Assembly: GCF_051903075.1 (NCBI RefSeq)
Contig: NZ_CP182422.1
Coordinates: 3,968,001 to 4,032,000, forward strand
Direction of reading: 5' to 3'
Origin: Embleya sp051903075
GTDB taxonomy: Bacteria; Actinomycetota; Actinomycetes; Streptomycetales; Streptomycetaceae
Length of the DNA stretch: 64,000 nt
Shown: positions 7,530 to 15,686 of the stretch, one piece after another
Position numbering within the stretch: position 1 is the stretch's first letter
Layout of the letters: the number at the start of each line of letters is the position of its first letter
Program-made: the position numbers and the translations under genes
Notes under the pieces: model-generated
What the model was told of the DNA's origin: nothing
The model's database searches: none
Seen by the model: only the letters and a program-made list of their open reading frames with translations

Positions 7530-8988
7530 CAACGGCGCTGCCTGGCCCCCTCCGCAATGGGCGCCGTTGTACAGCGAGATGCGCATCGACGACGCGTGGT
7601 ACTCCGGCGACCGGAAGCGGCTCGCCAAGCTGTACCGCGATCAGCCGAAGCGAGACGACGGGCGCCGCCGGCTCTGGGGACGGCACCGCCAGCACGATCA
7701 CGGCCGGCACGACAACCGGCTGCACATCCCCTTGCCAGCCGATATCGCGACGACGTCGGCCGACCTGTTGTTCAGCGAACCGCCGACCTTCACCGTGCCG
7801 GACGACAAGGCGGCGCAGGCCCGGCTCGACGAACTCGTCGCCGACGACGGCGTCGCGAACAGCCTCCTTGAAGCGGCCGAAGTCGGCGCCGCCCTGGGCG
7901 GCGTGTACCTCCGGGGGACCTGGGACCGCTCACTCGTCGCGCGCCCGCTGCTCACCGTCGTGCACTGCGACGTCGCACTGCCCGAGTTCCGGTTCGGTGT
8001 GCTCGTCGCCGCCTCGTTCTGGCGCGAGTTGTCGACGGCCGGCGCGGTGCTGCGCCACGTCGAGCGCCACGAGCGCGGCCGGATCGAGCATGCCCTGTAT
8101 CAGGGCACGGTCGACAACATCGGTCGGCGCGTGCCGTTGACCGAACACCCGGAGACGGCGCGGCTCGTCGAGTCGCTCGGCGCGGACGGCGACAGCATCG
8201 CAACCGGCATCGACCGACTCACGGTGGGCTACGTCCCCAACATCCGGCCGAACCGCCGGCACCGCGGTTCGCCGCTCGGCCGCAGCGACTACCAGTCGGC
8301 ACACGACATGTTCGACGGGCTCGACGAGGTGTGGACTTCGTGGATGCGCGACATCCGACTCGCTCGTGCACGGCTGATCGTGCCGGCCGACTACCTGCGC
8401 GACCACGGGCCCGGCCGCGGCGCCTCGTTCGACGAGGACCGCGAAATCTGGCAGACCCTCAACATCCCCCCGACCGAGCAGGGCAGCGGGATCACGCTGT
8501 CCCAGTTCGCGATTCGGGTTGCAGAGCACCAGTCGACGGCCGACGCGCTCGTGCGCCAAGCCGTCGGATCCGCCGGTTACTCTGCACAGTCCTTCGGCCT
8601 GGGCGACTCGGTCGCCATCACGGCAACCGAAGTCGGCGCCCGGGAGCGGCGGTCGATGATCACGCGCGACAAGAAATCGCGTTACTGGGCACCGGTCATC
8701 GCCGACATGCTGCACGTCGTGCTGTTGCTCGACCGTGCGCTCGGGTTCTCGAACGTGACGCCGCTTCGGCCGCGGGTCCGCTTCGGCGACTCCGTGTCGG
8801 AGGATCCGCAGACGACGGCGCAGACGCTCGCGCTCCTCATGCAGGCGCAGGCGGCGAGCATCGACACCCGCGTGCGGATCCTGCATCCGGATTGGCCCGA
8901 CGAGCGCGTACGCGTCGAGGTCGACCGGATTCTCGTCGAGACCGGGCAGGCCGTGCCCGACCCGATGCAGCTCGGCGACGTCGCGTAG
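7519..8988 (+). CDS. portal protein (SPP1 Gp6-like)
   Basis: This 489-aa dodecameric head vertex protein conducts DNA and docks the terminase. The GTG at 7519 uses AGAGGAGG inside the terminase gene. The fold markers of the SPP1-type family are present: an early LHIPLPADIATTSADLLF segment and a long central helix region with TAAQ/TSW motifs. Near the end there is a helical crown stretch (QTTAQTLALLMQAQAASIDTR, here interrupted by a turn). The size is typical for Gram-positive siphoviruses. Identification is supported by its place between terminase and minor capsid genes. Confidence 0.88.
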   Translation: MLPDNGAAWPPPQWAPLYSEMRIDDAWYSGDRKRLAKLYRDQPKRDDGRRRLWGRHRQHDHGRHDNRLHIPLPADIATTSADLLFSEPPTFTVPDDKAAQARLDELVADDGVANSLLEAAEVGAALGGVYLRGTWDRSLVARPLLTVVHCDVALPEFRFGVLVAASFWRELSTAGAVLRHVERHERGRIEHALYQGTVDNIGRRVPLTEHPETARLVESLGADGDSIATGIDRLTVGYVPNIRPNRRHRGSPLGRSDYQSAHDMFDGLDEVWTSWMRDIRLARARLIVPADYLRDHGPGRGASFDEDREIWQTLNIPPTEQGSGITLSQFAIRVAEHQSTADALVRQAVGSAGYSAQSFGLGDSVAITATEVGARERRSMITRDKKSRYWAPVIADMLHVVLLLDRALGFSNVTPLRPRVRFGDSVSEDPQTTAQTLALLMQAQAASIDTRVRILHPDWPDERVRVEVDRILVETGQAVPDPMQLGDVA

Positions 8989-8997
8989 GGGGTCAGG

Positions 8998-11232
8998 GTG
9001 CCGGTTGATCCGTCGATGGTCGACCACCTGTCGATCGGCACCCGTGACCTGTACGCCGACGCCGAGACGCGCCTACTCGGCATGATCGCCCGGCAACTCG
9101 CCGCAGGCATGGAAGGCCCCGGCTGGGCGCAGCAGAAGCTCGTCGACGTTCAGCAGTTGCGGCGCGCGTCGCAGGCCGTTGTCGACGGACTCGCGCGCAC
9201 GGCCGATGTCGAGATCCGCGCCGCGGTCGCCGACGCCTACAACACCGGGGGCCGCGCTGCTCTGGCCGAACTCGGCGCGCTCCCGGACGTCGACGCGCGC
9301 CGCATCGCCGAGTCCACGCCGAACGCCCGGTCGGTCGACCGGCTCGCCGTCGAGACCGTCGAGCTTGTGACCGCGACACACCGCGGGATCCTGCGCGGCG
9401 TCGAGGACGGATACCGGCAGGTGGTCGCCGAAGTGTCCGCCGCGCCGCTGCTCGGCGTGGACACCCGCAGGCAGGCGTCGCAGGCAGCCATGCAGCGGTT
9501 CGCCGACCGCGGACTGACGTCGTTCGTCGACCGCGCCGGCCGCTCGTGGTCGATGACGTCGTACGCCGAGATGACCGTACGCACGAGCACCGGCCGCGCC
9601 GCGGTCGAGGCACACGGCGACCGTCTGCGCGACGCCGGCCTCGACCTCGTGATCGTGTCAAACGCGCCGCACGAGTGCCCGCTGTGCAAGCCGTACGAGG
9701 GCCAGGTGCTCACGCTCGACGGGCCCGACGGCGCCCGCACTATCGAGGCCGAGCACGCGATCGAGGACGGCCGGACCGTGCGCGTGCACGTGCTCGGCAG
9801 CATCGACGGCGCCCGATCCCACGGGTTCCAGCACCCGAACTGTAGGCACTCCGTTTCGGCCTACCTGCCGGGCGTGACGACCGCACCGGTCGAGCACTCG
9901 ACCGACCCCGACGGGTACAAGGCGTCGCAGGAGCAGCGCCACAACGAGCGTCAGATCCGCCGCTGGAAGAACCGCGGCGCCGCCGCCATGACGCCGGAAG
10001 GTCGGCGCGCAGCAGAGGCGAAGGTGCGCGAGTGGCAAAAGCGCCAACGCGAACACCTGGCCCGTCACCCGGAGTTGCGCCGCAAGCGCGAGCGCGAGCA
10101 GCCGGGCGGAGGCAACGCACCGGACACCCGGGCGGCGCCGCCGCAGAACGCGGTCGAGGCCGCGCGCGTACGGCACGGCGACGAGCACACGCTGCGCGAG
10201 ATGAGCGATCAGCAGCTCGTCGACGCGTCCGGCGCGAACATCCTCGATGCGCGCGACACCGCCCGCGTGGTCGGCGAGTTCGAGCGGCGCGACCTGCACG
10301 ACCGCGTGCTGCCCGACGGCCGGCTCGTCGAGGACCTGGGCGCCGTCGGCGACGACGAACTCGGCCGGATCCTGCCCGAGCTGTCGCCCGAGCAGGCGCG
10401 CCGAGTCGGTGCCGAACTCGACCGCCGGCCGCCCGGCCGGCCGCTGCCGAACGTGTCGCCCGAGCTGCTCGAACTCACCGACGAGCAGCTCGGCCACGCG
10501 CTCACCCGCGCAACCGCCGATGACCTGCCGGGACTCGCCGCGGAGGCACACCGGCGCGAGCTGCTCGCGCGGCTGTACCCCGACGGCGCGCTCGCCGGCG
10601 ACCTGTCCGGAGCGAGCGACGACGCGATCATGTGGGCGTTTCAGTACGGCAGTCCCGACGATGGGCTGCGCCTCATGGCCGAACTCGACCGCCGGTACGA
10701 CGACGTACTGCCGGACGCCACAGCCGGCGGCGACGTTGCCGCGTGGGAGGCGAACCGGGCCGCGCTCGACGAGGCAGTGCCGAGACTCGACGACGTGCCC
10801 CCGCGGCACGACGAGGAGTGGGGAGCGTGGGCCGACGACCTGCCCGACGACCCCACCGCGGGCATGTCGGCGACCGAGCGATGGGTCTACGAGCGCGAAC
10901 TCGCCGACCGCGGCGCCCGCACGGCGTACACGCGCGAGCAGATACGCGAGATGTACCAGGAGTACACCTACACACAGTGGCTCGACGCCGAAGACTTCAC
11001 GCGCGGGAACCTGCTCTCGCGTGAGGCCGAACTCGCGGGCGTCGACCCGCAATCGCTGTTCTCCGGACCGGCGCACGTGGCCTACTCGCGAGCGTCCGAG
11101 GATCTGATCCGGTACTGGGCTGACAACCCCAGGATGACCATGGCAGAGTTCGAGGAACACACCACCGGCCAGCGCACCGGCGCCGCAGAGCGCGCGCGAC
11201 AGGCCAGGGACAACCAGAACCGCAAGCAGTAG
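8998..11232 (+). CDS. MuF-like minor capsid / head morphogenesis protein with long C-terminal extension
   Basis: This 744-aa protein starts with GTG ten bases after the portal stop. Residues about 1-300 are a phage minor-capsid-2 domain: CPLCKPYEGQ near residue 226 and HPNCRHSVSAY near 278 form the metal-binding core. The following 70 residues are basic and charged. Residues about 395-600 are a repeat-rich extension in which short helical units of the form L-S/T-D-E/Q-Q-L ... E-x-D/H-R-R recur. The last 110 residues form a separate block (YTYTQWLDAEDFTRGNLLSR and PQSLFSGPAHVAYSRAS) seen in related Streptomyces phage heads. MuF proteins are injected or decorate the head interior, and C-terminal fusions can carry effectors. 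No effector signature is recognised here. Confidence 0.8.
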   Translation: MPVDPSMVDHLSIGTRDLYADAETRLLGMIARQLAAGMEGPGWAQQKLVDVQQLRRASQAVVDGLARTADVEIRAAVADAYNTGGRAALAELGALPDVDARRIAESTPNARSVDRLAVETVELVTATHRGILRGVEDGYRQVVAEVSAAPLLGVDTRRQASQAAMQRFADRGLTSFVDRAGRSWSMTSYAEMTVRTSTGRAAVEAHGDRLRDAGLDLVIVSNAPHECPLCKPYEGQVLTLDGPDGARTIEAEHAIEDGRTVRVHVLGSIDGARSHGFQHPNCRHSVSAYLPGVTTAPVEHSTDPDGYKASQEQRHNERQIRRWKNRGAAAMTPEGRRAAEAKVREWQKRQREHLARHPELRRKREREQPGGGNAPDTRAAPPQNAVEAARVRHGDEHTLREMSDQQLVDASGANILDARDTARVVGEFERRDLHDRVLPDGRLVEDLGAVGDDELGRILPELSPEQARRVGAELDRRPPGRPLPNVSPELLELTDEQLGHALTRATADDLPGLAAEAHRRELLARLYPDGALAGDLSGASDDAIMWAFQYGSPDDGLRLMAELDRRYDDVLPDATAGGDVAAWEANRAALDEAVPRLDDVPPRHDEEWGAWADDLPDDPTAGMSATERWVYERELADRGARTAYTREQIREMYQEYTYTQWLDAEDFTRGNLLSREAELAGVDPQSLFSGPAHVAYSRASEDLIRYWADNPRMTMAEFEEHTTGQRTGAAERARQARDNQNRKQ

Positions 11233-11241
11233 GGGGCCCGG

Positions 11242-11403
11242 ATGGGACCGCGACAGGCTGCGCTCGTCGCCATGCAAGCCGGCGAGAAGGCCGGCGCCGA
11301 CGGCGACCCCGTGACCGTGTGCCCGTACCCGGCCGGCTCCCTGCTGCGGACCGCGTGGGTTCGCGGATACGCCCGCGGCCGGCGCACGGTCGCCGCCGAG
11401 TAG
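11242..11403 (+). CDS. Rmf/CrpP-fold small protein
   Basis: The protein is 53 aa, starting at ATG 11242 after an AGGGGG site. The pattern is A-x-x-x-G-x-K-A-G-x-D-G, then VCPYP, a short loop and LRTAWVRGYARGR. That is the ribosome modulation factor / CrpP signature (G..AG...G, CPY, R..W..G...R). Rmf dimerises and silences ribosomes in E. coli. CrpP was proposed as a fluoroquinolone-modifying enzyme, a claim that is disputed. Phage copies of this fold have unknown roles. It lies inside the head operon, 9 bases after the minor capsid gene and 33 bases before a terminator. Confidence 0.75.
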   Translation: MGPRQAALVAMQAGEKAGADGDPVTVCPYPAGSLLRTAWVRGYARGRRTVAAE

Positions 11404-11436
11404 CGACCGGCCGCAGCACCACCCGCACCCCTATAT

Positions 11437-11463
11437 AGGGCCCGCCGACCGCGGGCCCTTTTT
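11437..11463 (+). terminator. intrinsic terminator
   Basis: Stem AGGGCCCGC (11437-11445) pairs with 11451-11459 across a CGACC loop and is followed by a T-run to 11463. It divides the packaging transcript from the scaffold-capsid transcript, so readthrough or a promoter must serve the capsid genes. Confidence 0.85.
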
Positions 11464-11498
11464 CGTGTCCGTATCTCGCCCCGGAGGGCCGATTACGC

Positions 11499-12170
11499 AT
11501 GCCCGAATCCACGTCGCCCGCCTCGACCGCACCGGCCACCGGCGACACCGGCACCGCGCCGGCCGACCCGACCACCGGCGCGCCGGGCGCGCCGAGCACT
11601 CCGCCGACGACGCCGGCCGCACCGGCGACCGACCCGGCCGTCGAGCAGCAGCTCGCCGAAGCCAAGCGCGCCGCCGAGCAGGCAGCGACCGAACGCGACA
11701 AGGTGCATGAGGCGCTGCGCAAGCTGCTCGACCCCGACGGCGCAGCCGGCGATACCGACCCGGCCAAGCTCGCCGAGCAGGCCGCGGCCGAACGCGACAG
11801 CGCGCGCGACGAGGCGCGCCGGCTGCGCGTGGAACTCGCCGCCCATCAGGCCGCGCACCGCGGCGGCGCCGACCCGGCCCGGCTGCTCGACTCGCGCGCG
11901 GTCGCCGAGCAGCTCGCCGCGCTGGACCCCACCGACCCGAAGTTCGCCGAGCAGCTCGACAAGGTCATCTCGGCCGCGGTCGAGGCGAACCCGCTCCTGC
12001 GCGGCGGCGCGACCGCCACCGGGCCCGCCACCGGCGGCGCCGACTTCACCGGCGGGCCCGCACCGCAGCTCACCGCCGAGCAGTTCGCCGGCCTGGCCTA
12101 CGGCGCGCGCGTCGAGCTGTTCAACCGCGACCCCGACCTGTACCGGCAGCTCTCTGCCGCAACCGAGTAA
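11499..12170 (+). CDS. capsid scaffolding protein
   Basis: This 223-aa protein lies directly upstream of the major capsid gene. It has a disordered Ala/Pro/Thr N-terminus (residues 1-45), a long coiled coil (about 45-125, EQQLAEAKRAAEQAATERDK and a second run after a break) and a C-terminal helical region ending LYRQLSAATE. This is the normal architecture of siphovirus scaffolds, which template procapsid assembly and then leave. GGAGG at 11483 is 11 bases from the ATG, slightly long spacing. Confidence 0.82.
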   Translation: MPESTSPASTAPATGDTGTAPADPTTGAPGAPSTPPTTPAAPATDPAVEQQLAEAKRAAEQAATERDKVHEALRKLLDPDGAAGDTDPAKLAEQAAAERDSARDEARRLRVELAAHQAAHRGGADPARLLDSRAVAEQLAALDPTDPKFAEQLDKVISAAVEANPLLRGGATATGPATGGADFTGGPAPQLTAEQFAGLAYGARVELFNRDPDLYRQLSAATE

Positions 12171-12182
12171 GGAGGGCACCCG

Positions 12183-13037
12183 ATGCCCACTGGAACCACC
12201 ACCGCGGCACAGATGATCGTCCCGGACGTCTGGGCCGACATGGTGCAAGCCAAGTTCAAGGGCAACCTTGCCATCGGTGCACTCGCCATCGAGGACAACA
12301 GCCTTGAGGGCAAGCCCGGCGACAGCGTGCAGTTCCCGAAGTGGAAGGCACTCGGCGAAGCCGAAGACCTCACCGAAGCAACGGCGATGACGCCGGATCA
12401 GCTCGGCACCGACCCGGGCGCCTCGACCACCATCAAGGAGGCCGGTAAGGCGGTCGAGATCACCGACAAGGCCAAGCTTGTCTCCTTCGGCGACCCGTTC
12501 GCCGAGACGCAGCGTCAGCTCGGCGTGCTCATCGCCCGCAAGATCGACAAGGATCTGACCGCCGCGGCGGAAGCGGCCGGCGTGCTCACGGTCGACGCGT
12601 CCACCGTGCCCCTGTCGTGGAACGTCATGGTCGACGGCATCGCGCTTTTCCGGGATGAGTGGGAGCCGGCGAACATGGCCGGCGTCGTCATCCACTCGGT
12701 ACAGCGCGCGTCCCTGCTCAAGGATCCGAACTTCATCTCGGCCGACAAGCTCGGCGCCGGATCCGTGATCCCGCGCGGTGTCATCGGCCAGGTGGGCGGC
12801 GTCAACGTCATTGTGTCCGACCGGGTCACCGTGTCCGGCGGCGCAACCCCGACGTACAACGCGCTCATGGTCAAGCGCGGCGCGCTCGGCCTGCTCTACA
12901 AGCGCCGGCCGATGGTCGAGACGGACCGCGACATCCTGCGCCGCACGACCGTGGTCACCACGAACGTGCACTACGCGACGCACCGACTCGACGACGAGGG
13001 GATCGTCGTTCTCAAGACGAAGGGCGCCGCCGCGTGA
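12183..13037 (+). CDS. major capsid protein (N4-gp56-like group of the HK97 fold)
   Basis: This 284-aa protein has the strongest ribosome-binding site of the prophage (TAAGGAGGG). Its codon use is shifted toward AAG, AAC and TTC, as expected for the most abundant virion protein. The GDSVQFPKWKALGEAEDL and EAGKAVEITDKAKL segments and the IGVNVIVSDRV-type strand pair fit N4-gp56-like capsid proteins, with the HK97 E-loop and A-domain. A strong hairpin lies 84 bases after its stop, within the next small gene. Confidence 0.85.
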   Translation: MPTGTTTAAQMIVPDVWADMVQAKFKGNLAIGALAIEDNSLEGKPGDSVQFPKWKALGEAEDLTEATAMTPDQLGTDPGASTTIKEAGKAVEITDKAKLVSFGDPFAETQRQLGVLIARKIDKDLTAAAEAAGVLTVDASTVPLSWNVMVDGIALFRDEWEPANMAGVVIHSVQRASLLKDPNFISADKLGAGSVIPRGVIGQVGGVNVIVSDRVTVSGGATPTYNALMVKRGALGLLYKRRPMVETDRDILRRTTVVTTNVHYATHRLDDEGIVVLKTKGAAA

Positions 13038-13171
13038 TGCTCCGGCGATACCACCGGCGCGACGACGAGCACCAGGAGCAGCCGCCCGAACCGTCGCCGC
13101 CACCCAAGCAGGAACCGCCCAACGGGCCGGAGGAGAACGAACCTCCGGCCCGTTCGCGTACCCGAAGGTAG
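13037..13171 (+). CDS. very small phage protein after the capsid gene
   Basis: This 44-aa ORF has an ATG that overlaps the capsid stop codon (TGATG). It begins basic (MLRRYHRRDDEH) and continues Pro/Glu-rich (EPSPPPKQEPPNGPEENEPP) before a short basic end. Short disordered ORFs of this kind are common right after the capsid gene in actinophages. It has no predicted fold. A 13-bp hairpin is encoded in its last 50 bases, so the region may matter as RNA as well as protein. Confidence 0.55.
   Translation: MLRRYHRRDDEHQEQPPEPSPPPKQEPPNGPEENEPPARSRTRR
13121..13154 (+). terminator. hairpin downstream of the major capsid gene
   Basis: Perfect 13-bp stem AACGGGCCGGAGG (13121-13133) and its complement (13142-13154) with an 8-nt loop. 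There is no T-run. It probably acts as a partial terminator or mRNA stabiliser that keeps capsid mRNA in excess over the connector genes. Confidence 0.6.
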
Positions 13172-13179
13172 GTAGCGCC

Positions 13180-13572
13180 ATGGGGCGGACGTACGCCACA
13201 CCCGAGCAACTCGCCGCGTGGACCGGGCAGCCGGCACCGGCGGACGCCGACCGGCTGCTCGCCCGCGCATCCGAAGACGTCGACTCGGCACTGCTCACCG
13301 CCGTATATGCGGTCGACGACGACGGCGACCCGACCGACCCCCACATCGTGACGGCGCTCAGCAATGCCACATGCGCCCAGGTCGAGTACCAACTCGCCGC
13401 GGGCGACGACGGCACCGGCGCTGCCAGCCGCTGGGACTCGGTCAGCATCGGCCCCGTATCGCTGTCCGGCCGCGCCGCCCCGACCACCGGGGCTGGCGTC
13501 GAACTCGCGCCGCGCGCCGACCGCGTGCTGCGCCGTGCCGGCCTCGAACCGGGCCGGGTGTTCCCGTGGTGA
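13180..13572 (+). CDS. head-tail connector (adaptor) protein
   Basis: This 130-aa protein starts with YATPEQLAAWTG, followed by a helical region (ADRLLARASEDVDSALL) and a small strand-rich C-terminus. That matches the gp6/gp15-type adaptor that sits below the portal. It is the first of four short genes between capsid and tail tube that overlap or touch at GTGA junctions, a standard connector cluster. Confidence 0.72.
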   Translation: MGRTYATPEQLAAWTGQPAPADADRLLARASEDVDSALLTAVYAVDDDGDPTDPHIVTALSNATCAQVEYQLAAGDDGTGAASRWDSVSIGPVSLSGRAAPTTGAGVELAPRADRVLRRAGLEPGRVFPW

Positions 13573-13889
13573 GCCAGGTACCCGCGTGGCTGCTGCGCCA
13601 CCGGGTCACAGTCGAGCCGTACCGCGGTGAGTCGGCGTACGGGAAGGTCTTCGGCCCGCCCATCGTCGACGTACCGGCGATGGTCGACGAAACCGTGCGC
13701 GTGGTGCGTGCACCCGACGGCCGGCAGGTCACCAGCTCGGCGCAGATCATCGCCGCGCCCGGCCTGGACTGTCCGGCCGAGTCCCGCGTGACCCTGCCCG
13801 ACGGCCGAATCACAACCGCGATCACCGGTGCCCAGCACACCGCGCCCGGTCTGCCCGTTCCTGCGTCAAGCGAGGTGAACGTCGAGTGA
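13569..13889 (+). CDS. head-tail stopper protein
   Basis: The GTG overlaps the previous stop by four bases, giving 106 aa. The beta-rich sequence (RHRVTVEPYRGESAYG, DGRQVTSSAQIIAAPG, DGRITTAITGAQH) is that of SPP1 gp16-like head closure proteins, which plug the DNA channel after packaging. Gene order (adaptor, stopper, tail completion, terminator) supports the call. Confidence 0.72.
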   Translation: MSQVPAWLLRHRVTVEPYRGESAYGKVFGPPIVDVPAMVDETVRVVRAPDGRQVTSSAQIIAAPGLDCPAESRVTLPDGRITTAITGAQHTAPGLPVPASSEVNVE

Positions 13890-14233
13890 CCCGCGCCCGC
13901 CTCAACTGGACCGGCGCCGCCGCGCTCGCCGGCACCCGAGAGGGAGCCGCGCGCGGCCTGCGCGTGGCCGCCGAGCACGTGCTCGGCGAGTCCCGGAAGT
14001 TGGTCCCCCTCGACGAGGGCACTCTCGAACGCTCCGGGGCTGCGGTCGTCGACGACGCCGAACTGACGGCCGCAGTCAGCTACGACACTCCGTACGCCGT
14101 CCGCGTCCACGAGGACATGACGGCGCGCCATGCACCCGGCAGGCAAGCGAAGTACCTCGAACAGCCGCTCGCCGAGCAGGCCCCGGTCGTGGCCGCGCTG
14201 ATCGCCGCGGAGGTCCGGAGGTCGCTCCGGTGA
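13886..14233 (+). CDS. HK97 gp10-like tail completion / neck protein
   Basis: This 115-aa protein has a GTG start overlapping the stopper stop. A helical N-terminus with ARGLRVAAEHVLGESRKLVPLDEG is followed by a TLERSGAAVV segment and YDTPYAVRVHEDM, the typical HK97 gp10 pattern of a helix, L-R-S strands and a conserved Y-A-x-x-x-H. It joins tail and head. It ends in another four-base overlap. Confidence 0.78.
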   Translation: MTRARLNWTGAAALAGTREGAARGLRVAAEHVLGESRKLVPLDEGTLERSGAAVVDDAELTAAVSYDTPYAVRVHEDMTARHAPGRQAKYLEQPLAEQAPVVAALIAAEVRRSLR

Positions 14234-14661
14234 CCTACACAAGGGACCTGCTCGACGGACTCGCGCGGCTGCTCGCCGCGGCCGGCGTCGCAACCTACCG
14301 ACCCGACGGTGTGTATACGCCCGGCGAGACAGCAATCACGATTGGCAACGCGGCGCCCGCGCCCGACCGGCTGCTCGTGCTCGCCGCCTACCCGATCACC
14401 GACGATCCGTGGCTCACGGACACCGTGACCGGCGTACAGGTGCGGGCCCGCGCGGGCCCGGATCCACGCGACGTCGAGCAGCTCGCAGACGACGCGTACG
14501 ACGTCCTGCACGGCGCCGGCCCGCTGCTGCTCGGCGCCGTCCGCGTGCAGCTCATCACCCGCGCATCCGGTGCCCAGATCGGCGCCGACGCGTCCGGCCG
14601 CATGGAACGGACCGACAACTACCGCGCCCGAACGCACAGGGCATCACCACGCCTCGAATAG
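14230..14661 (+). CDS. tail terminator / minor capsid protein
   Basis: This 143-aa protein has a GTG start overlapping the gp10-like gene. The alpha-beta sequence (DLLDGLARLLAAAGVATYRPDG, LVLAAYPITDDP, VQVRARAGPDPRDVEQLADDAYD) resembles gpU/gp12-like tail terminators that cap the tube at the required length. The family assignment is by gene order and fold pattern and not by a unique motif. Confidence 0.68.
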   Translation: MTYTRDLLDGLARLLAAAGVATYRPDGVYTPGETAITIGNAAPAPDRLLVLAAYPITDDPWLTDTVTGVQVRARAGPDPRDVEQLADDAYDVLHGAGPLLLGAVRVQLITRASGAQIGADASGRMERTDNYRARTHRASPRLE

Positions 14662-14670
14662 GGGGACAGC

Positions 14671-15201
14671 ATGAGCACACCGACGCCGCCTGTCGAGACT
14701 GTGACCGCGCTCGCGCGCCGGTACCGCCTCGACATCGACACCGGCACCAGCTCGGCGGCGACGTGGTCGCCGCTGATCGGCATCACGGAGTTCGCTCCGA
14801 AAGTGGAGCCGACGCAGCAGGACGTCACCACGTACGACGCCGAGGGTTGGGTCGAGCAGGCCGTCACCATGTACGCGTGGTCGGTCGAGGTGACCATCGC
14901 GCACCGCGCGCACCCGACCACCGGAGCGTTCAACCCCGTACAGGAGAAGCTGCGCAAGGCCGCCATGAAGTTCGGCGCAGCCTCGTACGTGCGCGTCCGG
15001 TACTACGACCGGAACGGCGTCGCCGACGACGCGTACCAGGGAACCGCGCTGGTCACCTGGGAGCCGGACGGCGGAGGCCCCGACGAGGTCGACACTGTCA
15101 AGGTGACCTTGACCGGTTCGGGTCCGCTGGTCGAGATCGCGAACCCGGTTACGCCGGAGCCGCCCGGCCTGCGCGTCGCCAAGTCGCCGGACGCTGCCTG
15201 A
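14671..15201 (+). CDS. major tail (tube) protein
   Basis: This 176-aa protein has a GGGGGAC site. It starts with RYRLDIDTGT, then an EFAPKVEPTQQDVTTYDAEGW segment (shown here in two parts by a turn) and a final strand set ending in a Pro-rich tail. This is the pattern of Gram-positive siphovirus tube monomers, which stack in hexamers around the tape measure. Its stop overlaps the ATG of the chaperone gene. Confidence 0.82.
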   Translation: MSTPTPPVETVTALARRYRLDIDTGTSSAATWSPLIGITEFAPKVEPTQQDVTTYDAEGWVEQAVTMYAWSVEVTIAHRAHPTTGAFNPVQEKLRKAAMKFGAASYVRVRYYDRNGVADDAYQGTALVTWEPDGGGPDEVDTVKVTLTGSGPLVEIANPVTPEPPGLRVAKSPDAA

Positions 15202-15686
15202 TGGGGTTCGAGGCTCTCGGCGAGCTGCTCGACGAGACGCTGCCGCTCCCGATCGGCGACCGCGTGTACGTCGTGCCCGCTCCGTCGGCCGAGATCGGCC
15301 TGCGCACACAGGCACTCATCCACGCCGCCGCGGTCGCCGCGGATGGCGGACGAATCGACGAGGAGGTGCTCGGCGACGCTGCCGAGCGCGACCTGTACCG
15401 CGAGGTACTCGGCACAGCGCACGACGAGATGCTCGCCGCCGGCGTGAAGTGGCCGGCGCTCAAGCACGCTGCGATCACCGCAATGGTGTGGATTGCGCAG
15501 GACCGCGCCGCGGCCGAGATCTATTGGAACAGCGGCGGCGACCCAAACCGCGCGGCCCCGAACCGAGCAGCTCGCCGAGCGAACCCGTCGGGTGCGGCGA
15601 GCAAGACCCGGTCTCGGGGCTCTACGAGTGGTACGAGTACCCGGAAGGCCGGCGCCCGCGGCAAGGCAAAGAAGCCGCGCGCCTAG
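15201..15686 (+). CDS. tail assembly chaperone, short form (gpG-like)
   Basis: The ATG overlaps the tube stop (TGATG), giving 161 aa. The first 120 residues are a compact acidic-helical domain (GFEALGELLDETLPLPIGD, AEIGLRTQALIHAAAVAA) like the actinophage DUF7426/gpG group. After the frameshift site the zero-frame tail becomes Arg/Lys/Ser-rich and ends KKPRA. The chaperone binds the tape measure while the tube polymerises. The short form should be the main product because frameshifting is normally inefficient. Confidence 0.8.
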   Translation: MGFEALGELLDETLPLPIGDRVYVVPAPSAEIGLRTQALIHAAAVAADGGRIDEEVLGDAAERDLYREVLGTAHDEMLAAGVKWPALKHAAITAMVWIAQDRAAAEIYWNSGGDPNRAAPNRAARRANPSGAASKTRSRGSTSGTSTRKAGARGKAKKPRA

